A stretch of DNA of 64,000 nucleotides from Atrichornis clamosus (taxonomy: Eukaryota; Chordata; Aves; Passeriformes; Menuridae), in NCBI GenBank assembly GCA_013400975.1, contig WBMZ01011737.1, forward strand, positions 1 through 64,000, written 5' to 3'. The translations under genes were made by a program, and so were the position numbers. Below, piece after piece: positions 1-10,660 of this stretch; within the stretch, counting starts at the first letter, position 1, and the number at the start of each line of letters is the position of its first letter. The notes under the pieces are model-generated. The model had not been told where the DNA came from and did no database searches. It saw nothing but the letters and a program-made list of their open reading frames with translations.

Positions 1-23
1 GGAAAGGAAAGGAAAGGAAAAAA
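1..23. repeat. (GGAAA)n pentanucleotide microsatellite, cut by window edge
   Basis: Four perfect GGAAA units followed by a few extra A's open the window. The array probably continues to the left of the window, so its true length is unknown. It is a purine-rich simple repeat with no coding meaning. Confidence 0.9.
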
Positions 24-1899
24 CTCAGTCATAGTATAGTTAACTGATGTCAAAATTAATGGCAAAGATCCTCTTTATGAAGCAGAATCAGCCTTCCCTG
101 TGAGAATACGCTATGGATCTGGAGTTTGCCTGCAGTCCCACTTCCAAAGCTGTAAAGTGGATCTGCTTAATGGAAACGCAGGTCATATCACTGGGAAAAT
201 TATCCAGGAGGAACTTGCATCTCTTCCTAGTTCAAATTCCTTATCTTTTACAAAGATCTGATAGTCCAGTTCTTTGATACCTTGTCATACAAACCACCAA
301 AAGAGGGAGGGGGAGTAAGACAGTTCATTCTACAATAGTAGGTCCACTAGAGAAGTATTTAGGTTTTATAAATAGGTCTATAAATAATACATTTCTATTT
401 CTGCTGGTTTTATTGCTATTGATATGCAATATAGTCCTCTGGGCTTAAATCTGCAGATATTTTTATTACTTGAGGTCGTTGCCATGTTGCATTGTACAAA
501 TAGCACACTGCATTCACCTCGGCAAATGTTTGTTTTTGCATGCCTCAGTGCCTGCCTTGAAAAGGCAGGGCATTGGGTGTTATCCATCTCTTCTACCTGT
601 CCTTAGGTTTTGCTAAGTGCATACTTTTATGGATCAGTTGAAAAGCTCCAATCACTCTGTAATTTAAGATTTTATGCCTGAATGCTGGATGTCATCCTAA
701 TAAGTGTGGTGGTGGTGTGTGTGTGTGTCAGAAGGTATAAAAGGAAATCATGCTTTGTTTCTGTGATGGATTTCTGTGACTATTTCATGATACTGTCTGT
801 ACTTTGGTAATTGAATAAGGACTATTTTGGAACGAGGAAAGCTGTAGCTGCTGAATAAGATTCAGTCAGTGCAATTAAAATGTTAACGTAGATTGCAGTT
901 AAAGATGCAATTCCCTTTTTGTCATTGTACATGGAAGGAGCTGAGGTGGATGGGTGGTCAGCTGCTGGGTTTTATTCTCTTCCAGCTTCCAGCATGACAT
1001 ACCACTAGTTTGTAATAATTATCTTTTTGAAGCTTGTTTTAATTGTGTTGTTATATATGTCAAGCAGCAAATGAGACCCAAGACTGCTTGCCTGCTGCTG
1101 TGTAACTACCCAGCAAAAACTTACAGCCCCCCTTAAGATATTTGACTGCTGGTTCATGAATTTTGCCATGTGCTGCCTTATATATTCACAAACAGCCATG
1201 CTGCAAAATCGCTGTGAAGATACAGTGCTTGGAAGTTTGTGGGGCTGCAAAATCATGCAGGTATCTCTGTGTTCCCCCAGGTGCTGAGTCTGGGCCAGGC
1301 AGGAGCTGGGGCTGCAAACCTGTGCATTGGACATCCCAAGCTATCGTGGCATCACAGAAGCAGAGAGTACGGCTGTGGTTTAGTCCAGCTCTTCCAACAC
1401 CATCCAATGCCCATGTCTGGAGGGTGATGGAAATCAAAGACCTGCCAATGCAGGCCATAAAGCCCTGAGACTGCACTGCCATTTTGTCATTTCCAAGCAG
1501 AGCCTAACAAAATGAAAAGCGCTTCCCTTTTCCCTTGTCTTCACCTCTGTCACATCATCCTGCAGAGATCAAACCTTCGCTCACAGAAAGGCTTTCTCCT
1601 AAAATATATTAACCTCATCTCTCTCTCGTGTCAGTACTCTAATTGAGACTTAATGTATTTACCTCTGCTTTTGTCACCCTCCCTCCCGCTCCCCTTTCAT
1701 TGGTACTGTGTTGGATTGGCATCCATAAGCTCCTGCCCTTTCCTGCACATGTCAGATGGGCAGAGTGCTGTCAGTGAGACCTATCATTTAACCACTGGTG
1801 TCCTGGATCATTAGCACAGTGTCACAGTTTCACCCTCCATCCTGGTGCTTTCCCTTAAGTAGATTTCCCTGCATAAGTCTCATTTTCAAAACGATGGCT
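24..1899. other. Unique non-coding DNA, no gene seen
   Basis: AT-rich sequence with stops in all frames. The longest open frames (about 100 codons, at 1005-1334 minus and 1163-1468 plus) overlap on opposite strands and have no domain signature, so I treat them as chance. A short GT-rich tract lies at 704-728. No transposon signature was recognised. Confidence 0.6.
704..728. repeat. TGG/GT-rich dinucleotide microsatellite
   Basis: A short run that starts as TGG units and becomes a GT dinucleotide run. It is probably length-variable between individuals. No other function is visible. Confidence 0.75.
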
Positions 1900-2110
1900 T
1901 AAGTGCACATGTTAATTGCAAGATTTAATTATATGGTAGTGAAGTTGTGAAATTTTCTTCCTAATTAACAAGGGAAAACTTGGCGCGGGAGAAAGGGTAT
2001 AATGGGGAAACGCCTTTTGCATTTCATCATTAACAATTCTTGCGCATGGCTGTCGCACCGGTGCGTGCCCTGGATCCCTGACTTCCCTGGGTGAGGATGG
2101 ATCGGGTGCA
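1900..2110. promoter_or_regulatory. Candidate regulatory / conserved non-coding block
   Basis: In otherwise AT-rich, CpG-poor DNA this block combines several TAATTA-like homeodomain cores, an E2F-like GC-rich site (TTGGCGCGGGA at 1980-1990), an octamer-like TTTGCATTTC, and a perfect 12-bp palindrome CGCACCGGTGCG at 2054-2065. CpGs retained in a methylated, AT-rich background often indicate constraint. This is inference from motif texture only. No gene start or CpG island is present, and no alignment was available. Confidence 0.25.
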
Positions 2111-4574
2111 GGTGAAGGTCAAGTTGTCCACAGACAGGTGCCTGCAAGGAAAACAGTGGTGTAGGAGTTGAAGTGAGCAGAGCTTTGCCTCTATAAGAGA
2201 AAAATATCCAGAGAGTTTCAGGGAGCTTCTCTTCACAGGCATGTTGACCTGAAGCAAGCAGGGTGAGCCCAAATCAATTTTACACTGAAGTTTCTTTCCA
2301 AATTGGTATCCAGTGATTCGGTTCAGATTCATATCCAGGCTTCAGGAACTACATCCCAGCATTAGACAGGAATTAGAAACTCAGACAAAAAGATGCTGAT
2401 TCCATATGATGAGAATCTGTTTTAGTTTCTGCAGATCTGCCAGCCTCCTAATGTGCCTTTCCAAGGTGGGACACCTGTTTTTTCTCATCTTTGTTTGTTT
2501 GGGGCTTTTTCTGTTTTCTTATTTCAGTAGCCAGTTGAAATATTTATCCTTTCTGTTAACTGTCCTTTCTCTTTCCCTGGGGCAGACTCTCAGAGAAGCT
2601 GTGCTGGCTGAGAGAATGAACAGAGCCAATGTAAGTCTCAGTGAGTGGAAATTAAAGAATATTAGGTGGTGAATGTCTTCTTTTAGGTAAGGCTCTCTCA
2701 CAAACCCATCCTAATTGAGCTGAAGGGGTACAAAGGGCACAGTTCACATCAAGACTACCTCCCCCCTCTGCCTATAGCTTGTCCTTCTTTCCTTTAGCCT
2801 TTGTCATTGCATTATGTCATGGGGTTTTTTCAGCTTATTGCCTCTGGTGCTAAATAGCTGATGTTCTCAGGCTTTTGAAGCACTCTGCCCTTCCTGGCAG
2901 CCTTGGCTCCTTGTGCCCAGCTCACTCCTCCTGGGGCTCCCATATCCCACTTGTCAGTAGCAGAGTCTTCTAAGGCCTGGGATTTACCTTTCAGAGAAGG
3001 AAGAGTGCCACTGGGGATCCCTGGGACATCAGGTAGCAGGAGGGTTGTGGCAACAGGCTACAGCTCTTTCTTTTCCAGAAGCTCATTGCCATTTTCAGGG
3101 TTTCCAGATAATTGGTTTGAATACAACTGAGAACCCTCTTTTCTAAAAAATAAAAATATTTTATTCCTGTTTTGTATTTCTTTTAAATCAGAAATTGCAT
3201 TGGAATCTAAAATGCAACATCCCTTACAAAACTAACATTTGAATCTTTGATTTTGACCTCATCTAAAAAGTTTGAATATTTTTTTCTGACCTTTTGTTGA
3301 ATTCAACCCCCTCTCATGGAAAAATCCTGAGAGTATAGTGCATTCTTTTCATTCATCATGCAGTCACCTTATCTGACATCAGAGTTTCACATGTTTTTTC
3401 TTTAAGGCACACTGCACAGATACATAATTCTGTACTCTCAGACTTCAGATAATGAATAATCATTTTCACGGATCAACCTAATTAGGTAGCTGAGAGCATT
3501 GCCTACAACAGAGTGAAAAAGTGTATATATTCACAGCTAGACAACTGTTCATTAGGGGCCTGACCTTGGAGCCATTATTCATGTTGAGTGGTACTCACTT
3601 ATAGGAGATACTCCTATTGTCTTCAGCACGCATATTACTACATAAAATATCATCTGCCAATGTTATGACTTCCTCAACATACCAATATTTTCTACCTACA
3701 ATGACACCTGGTGTAAATTATGCAAGCAAATTTTTGACGAGAAGGCAGCGCCGGCAGTGGTGCTGTGCATTTCAACGCATCCGTAGGAAAAATCCCTCCT
3801 GACACATCGAGCCAGCTCCCACCCTAGAGCTGAGATGATCATAACTGGCCTTCAGTATTCTCCTAGTCTGTTGCTGTGTGATTTAAAGTTTGTTTATTTA
3901 ACCCTCCTGAGGAAACCTGTCTGACCTTGTGCTGCAGAAGGAAATGGCCCCGACCACACTGCAGCTGCCAGGGCAGGTACCAGCAGCTGGGGGCCCGTTA
4001 ACATATTAAAATGCACTAATGCAATTGCAAGCAGTTGTTTCACCAGTCCCTCAGGGATGAATGGATTTGAATTGCAGATTCTTGTTTTCTTCTCTGGGGC
4101 TCTCTGGGTCTTTCTGTCTGTTTTCCATCCTCTTATCCAGGAGGTCTAAGTCCCTCTCTGACCCAGCCTGGTCAGTCTTGGTGCTGTGTGGGTCCTGTAC
4201 ACTGGCCACATGCCACACAACCCCACGTACATACAAACCTCTGGAAAGGGATGGTTGGGTGCAAACTGTTGCTGCCAGGCCAGTTCATACACCCATTTAT
4301 GCCTGTGCCCTTTCTTGTGGGAATTGATAGGAAATGGGCTGCATTATTGGGTGAGCCCCCTCCTCGCTGTGTTGGTGGTTAGCCACTCTTCTGTTGCGGT
4401 AGAGAATAAGCAAAAGCTGTTCATCATCAGACACACATGTACAAATCATCACTTTTTTTGTTTATCTTCCAGTTCATCTTTCAGTGGTGGAAGGAGTGCT
4501 GGAGGCTCCTTTCTCAGAGAGCATACCAAGGTGAGGGGTGAGTCTAACATGGAAGAAGTTGTGTTTCAGGGACA
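2111..4574. other. Unique non-coding DNA, no gene seen
   Basis: No recognised transposon, exon or RNA gene. The longest open frame here begins at 4186 on the plus strand (168 codons, ending 4692). It is rich in Cys, Ser and His, shows no domain or signal peptide, and overlaps another open frame in a different phase, so I do not call it a gene. A short pyrimidine-rich stretch near 2480-2580 is unremarkable. Confidence 0.6.
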
Positions 4575-4598
4575 GATAATCCATCTGAATGGATTATC
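4575..4598. repeat. Perfect 10-bp inverted repeat, 4-nt loop
   Basis: GATAATCCAT (4575-4584) is followed by the loop CTGA and the exact reverse complement ATGGATTATC (4589-4598). A third partial copy, GGTTATCC, lies just downstream. The arms contain a TAATCC core of the type bound by bicoid/OTX/PITX homeodomain proteins, so the hairpin also places two such sites head to head. This may be chance. Confidence 0.5.
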
Positions 4599-4761
4599 CT
4601 TGGGTTATCCAGGTTTTCTCATTTTGCCACAGACTGCCTGCAGAACCTTAGGCAAATCATTGGTCTCCTGCCCCTGCCTTAGCACCATATGACGTGCCTC
4701 AGATCTGTATGCCCTGACAGAATATTTCCTGCCCTACCTCTGCTCTGTCTTGCCCTTTTTT

Positions 4762-5315
4762 TGTGGTTCAGTTCCAGCTGGCAATGAAGTACTTTACAAC
4801 TGCATGCTCACTCCCTTCCCCCCTGGCAGGATAGAGAGGAGAATTGAAAAAAAGGTAAAATGTGTGGTCTGAGATAGATAAGAAAGATTTAGCAATTGAA
4901 ATAAAGTAAAATACAATCATCACCATCATCATCATAGTAATGAAATGGTGAGAGTAATAAAACCCAAGAGAAACAAGTGATGCTCAATACAATAGCTCAT
5001 CCCTGAGCAGCATTTGCCCCTCCTTCCAGCTAACTCCCCTCAGTTTATATACTGGACATGACGTTCTATGGTATGGAATACTCCTTTGGTTGGTTCAGGT
5101 CAGGTGTCCCAGCTATGCTCTGTCCCAGCTTTTTGTGCAGCTCCTCATTGGCAGAGTGTGAGACACAGAAAATTCCTTGACTTAAGGTAGTCATTACTTA
5201 GCAACAAATAAAACATCAGTGTTTTATTAACATTATTCTCACATTAAATCTAAAACACAGCTCTGTACTAGCTACTAAGAAAAAAACTGTCTCTATCCCA
5301 GCCAAAACTAGGACA
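4762..5315 (-). mobile_element. Solo LTR of a passerine-type endogenous retrovirus
   Basis: Read on the minus strand, this begins TGTCCTAGTTTTGGCTGGGA and ends at a terminal CA, about 554 bp in all, which is the TG...CA form of a retroviral LTR. Internal landmarks in order are the 5' GGCTGGGATAGAG-type start, a TATATAAA promoter box at 5044-5051, a short ATC/ATT simple-repeat tract (around 4915-4935), a degenerate polyadenylation region (about 4888-4893), and a 3' end with GCTGG and CCACA-like remnants. The same landmarks occur in the LTR at 39556-39839, so the two are one family in opposite orientation. No gag, pol or env sequence flanks it, so it is a solo LTR left by recombination. No clear target-site duplication remains, and divergence looks high. 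The assignment to the ERVL or ERVK group is uncertain. Confidence 0.85.
5044..5051 (-). promoter_or_regulatory. TATA box of the minus-strand LTR promoter
   Basis: The minus strand reads TATATAAA, at the position where this LTR family carries its U3 promoter. It would direct transcription toward lower coordinates. Activity today is unlikely given the age of the copy, but it is an intact TATA element. Confidence 0.6.
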
Positions 5316-8300
5316 TCATTTAAAAGAAGTTTCTCGGTGTCAGGTTATTTGCTCTTTAAAAAGTGGGTAATTCCTTGCACAGCTGGGCTGGACAGTGAGA
5401 CATGGGTGATCTTTTCATCGGAACAGGGTAAAACCCCTCTGCCCGTGCTACCTTGATTTCCACCCTGCCTCCAACCCCATCTGGTGCTGGCACAGCCAGG
5501 CCCCTGCCTTGCCTTGCTCTGCAGGCACCTCTGTGCCACAGACAGTAATAAGCAGGCAGCGCCTGTATTTGTTTAGAGCTTTGCTGTGTGACAGCTTTTC
5601 GATATAGGTGAGCTCCGTGGAAGGAGCGGAGGTAATGAGCTTGTGTACTGGCTTAATACATCAGGCTAGAACAGTCACAGGTACAAGGCACCTTCTAAGT
5701 ACCGTGAGCGATTTGTGAGCAGTGAAGATGCTATCTGCTGCCAGGAAAGGGGGCCGTGTTTTAATATGTGAGGCATGTGTTGCTGTCAGGTTTTGTCAAA
5801 GAAAGGATGGCTTATCTTATCTCGTGATCGGGCAGCTCTGATTGCAACCGTGGCGGTGACTCTGACACGGGGAGGTGAGCTCCAGAAAAAACCTTTACAG
5901 GTAGAGTGCGTGCAAGGATTTTGTGTCCAGCAGATCCTCTCCCCTCTCTTCTTTCTCCAGTGAGAAGCTGCCTTAGGAAATATGTTAAAACTTTTTCTTC
6001 TTCAGCTCTGTGCTTACGCACAGGATCTGGTACACAGCCATTGAGTGTGCATGTAGGTTCAGGGTGACCAGGGAGAAGAACAGGGTTCATGGTCAAAGTG
6101 AGGTGACACTGGACCAGCTCCTAGGCCCCTGTGAAGCTCTCACATCAGTCACTAATGTCATGCAGGTTTCTCCTGTGTCTGATGAGGGCAAGAGAAAAAA
6201 CATATTCCCACAGTCCAGGAGTTATACTGCAAGGGCTTTCAAGCCCATCAGTGTCCATGTTATTGCTAGAAGTCTGGGATTAAGTATTCCTCTTCTTGCT
6301 TTTGTTAAAGTCAGTCCATGCACACCAGAGCTCTAAACTGTTTCATGGGGAACCAGGTGAAACCTTTGGGTCTGATGATTGTAGATGATCTGACTAAACT
6401 GCAAGTGATCAGGGGATCAATAACATATTGATAGGCTGTTAAAATCCATCTAGTCTGGGTATGTCAGGCATCTATTCAGATTTCACTAAGGCAGTGGAAA
6501 TCTGCATTTTATTAGGGAGTATCAGGCTATCAAAGTGCAGCTTATCCTGTCCAGGATCCTTCTGTTGTCCCAGTCTCTGGAGTCAAGCAGATCTAGAGTA
6601 ATGTGATATTCTCAGTATTTTCTCTCTTTTAATTCTTAACTCTTTTACAGGCTTTCTCCTCTCCAATACACTGGAATGCTAGGCTTGCCTGAACCTTACC
6701 CCAGGATGAGACCTTGATATCTGCCTTGGGGATGGAGACTCAAGGGCAGCCCAACACTGCTCCTTTCCCAGCCAGCTGCCCCTGTTTCCATGCAACCTCT
6801 GCTGCACCCATCACCGGGCTAAGCTCTTAGCAGCTTTCAGATGCTCCTTTCTCACGTTGAGACAGAAAGTGATTGCGAGAATTATCTCAGCCCCATTCAT
6901 CTGAGAAGGACTCTCTGTCAGGGTTGTGATTTTCCTGATTCCTTTTCAACAGCACTGGCAGTGATACAAAAGCAAAAAACCACAGACAAGACCTGAGCCT
7001 AAAAAGAGCTGTTGCTGTACAGCAGTCCTGTGATGACTTACTGCCAACAGACATGTGAGTTTACTATAGATCTACTTTAGGTCATAAGTGCAAAAACATA
7101 TCTCGTTAATATTTAAAGATGCTTAGCACAAAAGCATGCATAATTAAACAGCACATCAGAGCTGATAATTCCAAATAATCTGTCTTCTGAAAAGGGATTT
7201 TTTGTAATTTGTTAACTGGTTTGAAATCCACAGCTTAGCAGCAGGAGTATGTTTGCATTACAAAATGAATAATTTTAAGTGTTGGGCTGTGTCCATTCTC
7301 TCTGAGAAGAAAAAGAAACAGAGCATGAGAGAGGATTTTAAAAAAGCCACATAAGTGTGGATTCAGCATTGCACAAAGCTCTCTGTCTGCCTGAGATATA
7401 TGTCTCATTTCTTAAAAGCAAAAATATATTCCTACCAGGTTGCTTTCTCTCCCAGGATATTTTCATGTTCCACAAGGAGCTCGTTGATATTAACCATGTC
7501 TTTCTCTAGATAACTCAATAGTGAAGGTATGTCTATAAAAAGAATGATCCATTAGTTAGTAAAACAAGTGACATACAAAACAAATATGAAAATATTAATG
7601 GTGTCAGGTACAAAATACATTATACTGTGAGCTTTTCATTACATCCAAAACACTATCTGAGCACATTTTCTGCCTGGTTGCTAAAAATCTATGAGGAACG
7701 AAAATATGCTTATGATCCTTTGCAAACCATGCTTTTCAGAAGGGCCAAAATACAAATTGATGTGTGATCACAGCTGTACTTTCATGTAAGATCAAAAAGC
7801 GTCAAGTGTTAAGGGCACATGCAGATAATTGTTCACACAGGAGGTTTGTTTACAAGGCAAATCTAAAAACCCCTATTTTACAGGTTTCACTGAAGTTATT
7901 TCTGGAAGTTATTGAAGTTGTCAGAGTCTTGTTTACAAGAGACAGTAGTGGCACAGCAAATCCCAGAAGCACAGCTCTGCTGCGGTGAAGCTGCATTAGC
8001 TGTTATTAACTCAGGACCTGGAGCTTTGGCTTAACTCCCTGCCACAGACGTTTTTTCTGTTTAGGCTGGTTGGGGGCAGGTCAGAGAGGTGCATTGGGAA
8101 CTGTCACATGTACATGTCCTACACAATGCTGTGGTTTGTGTGCCAGTCCAGCACTTCATTTTTGGTAGGAGTCGAGTTAAAGACTAAACTGGCTGTGCTG
8201 GGTCCTGCTCTGAAGTGGCCAACACCAGCAGTGGAGAGAAAGAGGAAGGAGACAGCAGGAGTTTGCTCTCATAACTGGAGAATGAAGTCCAGAGAGGTGT

Positions 8301-9462
8301 ATTCATACGGTATGTCCTGGAATTGGTGGCATTCAGAGTGGATTTACAATCACTGCAGGTATCTAAATTCAGTTGACCGCAAGTGAGCATCTCTCAGGGC
8401 TGCTGTACCCTGATTTAGCAGGGAGCCAAGAAAGAGAGATGAGCAGCCACATCACAGCTGTCTGCAAGGACTGGCTGGTGTCACACCTGATTCTCCTCTG
8501 GCTGTATTGGAAGCCCTCAGCATGAAGGTAATCCGAAGAGGTCATAATTTTCTTGAACTTAAATGTTGCAGTTGTCTGTTTGAATATAGCCCAGAGAGAC
8601 ATTAAGGCCAACTAATGAAATAGATCTAGTTAAATAACTATACTTGCACATGTAATTTACAAAAAAAAAGGAAAAAAAGGGGGATTTTTCTGTCTGACTT
8701 GGCTCCTTTGGAGGCAGAAGAGCAGATGAGTAGATCAAGGCAGCTGATGCTGAGGCCCATGTATCTGTGCTGCATTTGGTTCAGGGGTTTGTTTCGTGCT
8801 AGATTTTGTCTGGTACCCAATTGCTGAACATCCTCACCAGACCTGGGACTCAAGGCTGCCCAAAGGGCTATGTACTGGTGCAAGCCAAGGTGTCCCCATT
8901 GTGAAGCACAGCAGCAGCACATGTGGAAGGCAGCTTTCCACCAGAAAGAATCTAATGTGAACGAATCAAAACTGCTTTGTGAACTGGATCAGCCTGCAGC
9001 ACACAGGGCCAAAAGGGGGATCCGCTTCAAAACAGCAGCATTGCTCAGAGGTCACAGCAGATGCAGACACAGACCAGTGCTTCACCTTCAGCATCTGGGC
9101 GCAGGGAACTGTGCATGGATGGTGATGAAACCCATTTGGCTGAATGTGTAACTTTTGACTCTACCGCCAAACTGCCTTGGTCCCAAATGTACACTATCTA
9201 AAGTTCAACCTGTGAAGAATACGCATTTTATATACTGGCTATGAAGAAGAGACAAGGCTTTCCCATCCAGCCATCATAATTTATTTTTCCTCTGATTCCC
9301 TGTCTCTTGTCTGTCTAAACTGGATGCTCTGGGAGGCCAAAGACTAATTTGATGGCTAATAAGGCCCTCCAGACTGGCCACAAGCGGATAATCAGAGGAT
9401 AATGTGGCTTGTACTTTTTCTCTCTTAGAGCTGATGATATTCTTCCACAAGCAAGTCACAGA
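5316..9462. other. Unique non-coding DNA, no gene seen
   Basis: About 4.1 kb without a recognisable gene or transposon. Open frames of up to 108 codons (6010-6336 plus) have no family signature. A mildly CpG-containing segment at 5560-5900 and AT-rich stretches around 7080-7280 and 7540-7700 could hold regulatory elements, but nothing specific can be named. Confidence 0.6.
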
Positions 9463-10003
9463 GTGTTGGTGATGAAGGAGGATCCAGGGAAGTCCAGGCC
9501 TGTCAGCCTGACCTCGGTGCCCAGCAAGGTCATGGAGCAGATCATCTTGAGGACAACAAAGGGATCAAGCCCAGCCAAGATGACTTTAGATAAGGCAGGC
9601 CTTGCCTGACCAACCAGATCTTTTATGATCAGATGACCTGCCTGGTGGATGAGGGGAAGGCTGAGGATGTTTACCCGGACTTCAGCAAAGCTTTTGACAC
9701 TTTTTCCTGCAGCATTCTCCTGGAAAAACTGGTAGCCCACAGCTTGGACAGGTGCACTCTGGGCTGGGTTAAGAATTGGCCGGACGGCTGGGCCCAGAGA
9801 ATGGTGGTGAGTGGTGCTGCATCCAGCTGGTGTCTGGTCACCAGTGGTGTCCCCCAGGGATCAGTGCTGGGCCCAGTCCTGTTTAATATCTTTATTGATG
9901 ATCTGGATGAGGGGATTGAACAAATTTTACCATTAGCAAATTTGCAGACTACACCAAGCTGGGTCAGAGTGTTGTGGTGTGCTGGAGCGTAGGAATGTTC
10001 TGC
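9463..10003 (+). pseudogene. CR1 reverse-transcriptase fragment, dead
   Basis: This is a remnant of the reverse transcriptase encoded by CR1 ORF2. Three reading frames are needed to follow it: the N-terminal block up to about 9560 in one frame; the palm block with DFSKAFDT (motif A) and [15 protein letters not shown] (motif B) in the frame of the 9633-9992 open stretch, which contains an in-frame TAA at 9591-9593; and the catalytic motif C in a third frame after a shift between about 9921 and 9938. Motif C reads FADYT at 9941-9955 where active CR1 has two aspartates (FADD), so a catalytic residue is also lost. It cannot make an active enzyme. Confidence 0.9.
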
Positions 10004-10025
10004 AGAGGGATCTGGACAGATCATA
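9463..10025 (+). mobile_element. CR1 LINE fragment, internal part of ORF2, both ends missing
   Basis: The sequence follows the middle of CR1 ORF2, the non-LTR retrotransposon of birds that copies itself by target-primed reverse transcription. Recognisable blocks include the start of the fingers region (SRPVSLTSVPSKVMEQIIL), then [23 protein letters not shown] and IDDLDEGIE, and the trace of the catalytic loop. Similarity stops near 10025 without the 3' part or the 8-bp tail. Normal CR1 insertions are truncated only at the 5' end, so the missing 3' end implies a later deletion or rearrangement. Confidence 0.92.
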
Positions 10026-10267
10026 CATACTGTATGTTTTATAACCCAGGTGATGCTTTCAGCCTGCTGTCAAAATCTACTTAACATGGTGCACTAAGCT
10101 CCAGCTCCCAGATTGCAAAAAATCTCACTCTGGACTGTTACCCTCTCCTTCTCAGGGAATTGTGCTGCATGATTTAGTTAACAAAGCACCAAGAAAGAGT
10201 ACTACAGGTTGGGATGAGTTTTATTCCAGAGTTTACCTATCTAAAATGATTAATGCATGCTTAATAA

Positions 10268-10655
10268 CTTCAAAGATTTCCCATCTCTTCAGAAGGAGGG
10301 TGTTTCTTCAAAGCTTTCAGACAGCCTCCCTTTTGAATTGATGAAGGCATGGTCCCAGTGGAGATTTTACATTGCCAGTATGTACCCCTTCAAAGATTTC
10401 CTTGTTGGCATGCTGCATTTGAAGATTTCCTGCCCTTTGTTACCCATTCATTTCATTTTACAAAAAAACAAAAGTCATATCTTTGGGGTCTCCTTCAAAG
10501 CAATTTCACATCACACCCCTGAACCCTAGAGAGGAACAGCATACACCACATTTTGGGGTTTGCTGTAGTGTAATTAGCATCTCTGAGGAAAAGACCTGCC
10601 CTTTCCTAGAAGATTTGTTTTTCTTACTGGGAACTGTCTTTGATGTGCTTTGATT
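10268..10655. promoter_or_regulatory. Cluster of six TCF/LEF-like CTTTGA(A/T) motifs
   Basis: CTTCAAAG (CTTTGAAG on the minus strand) occurs at 10268-10275, 10306-10313, 10388-10395 and 10493-10500. CTTTGATG and CTTTGATT follow on the plus strand at 10638-10645 and 10648-10655. CTTTGA(A/T) is the core bound by TCF/LEF, the DNA-binding partners of beta-catenin in Wnt signalling. A seven-base core with one two-fold position is expected about once per 4 kb over both strands in random DNA, so six in under 400 bp is notable. Part of the excess comes from a repeated 14-mer CTTCAAAGATTTCC (10268 and 10388), which may reflect local duplication. Function is inferred, not shown. Confidence 0.3.
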
Positions 10656-10660
10656 CAATT

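Noticed and set aside
4186..4692. 168-codon open frame, the longest in the window
   Set aside because: No domain, odd composition, overlaps another frame, and no splice, promoter or polyadenylation context. A frame of this length is plausible by chance in 64 kb over six frames.
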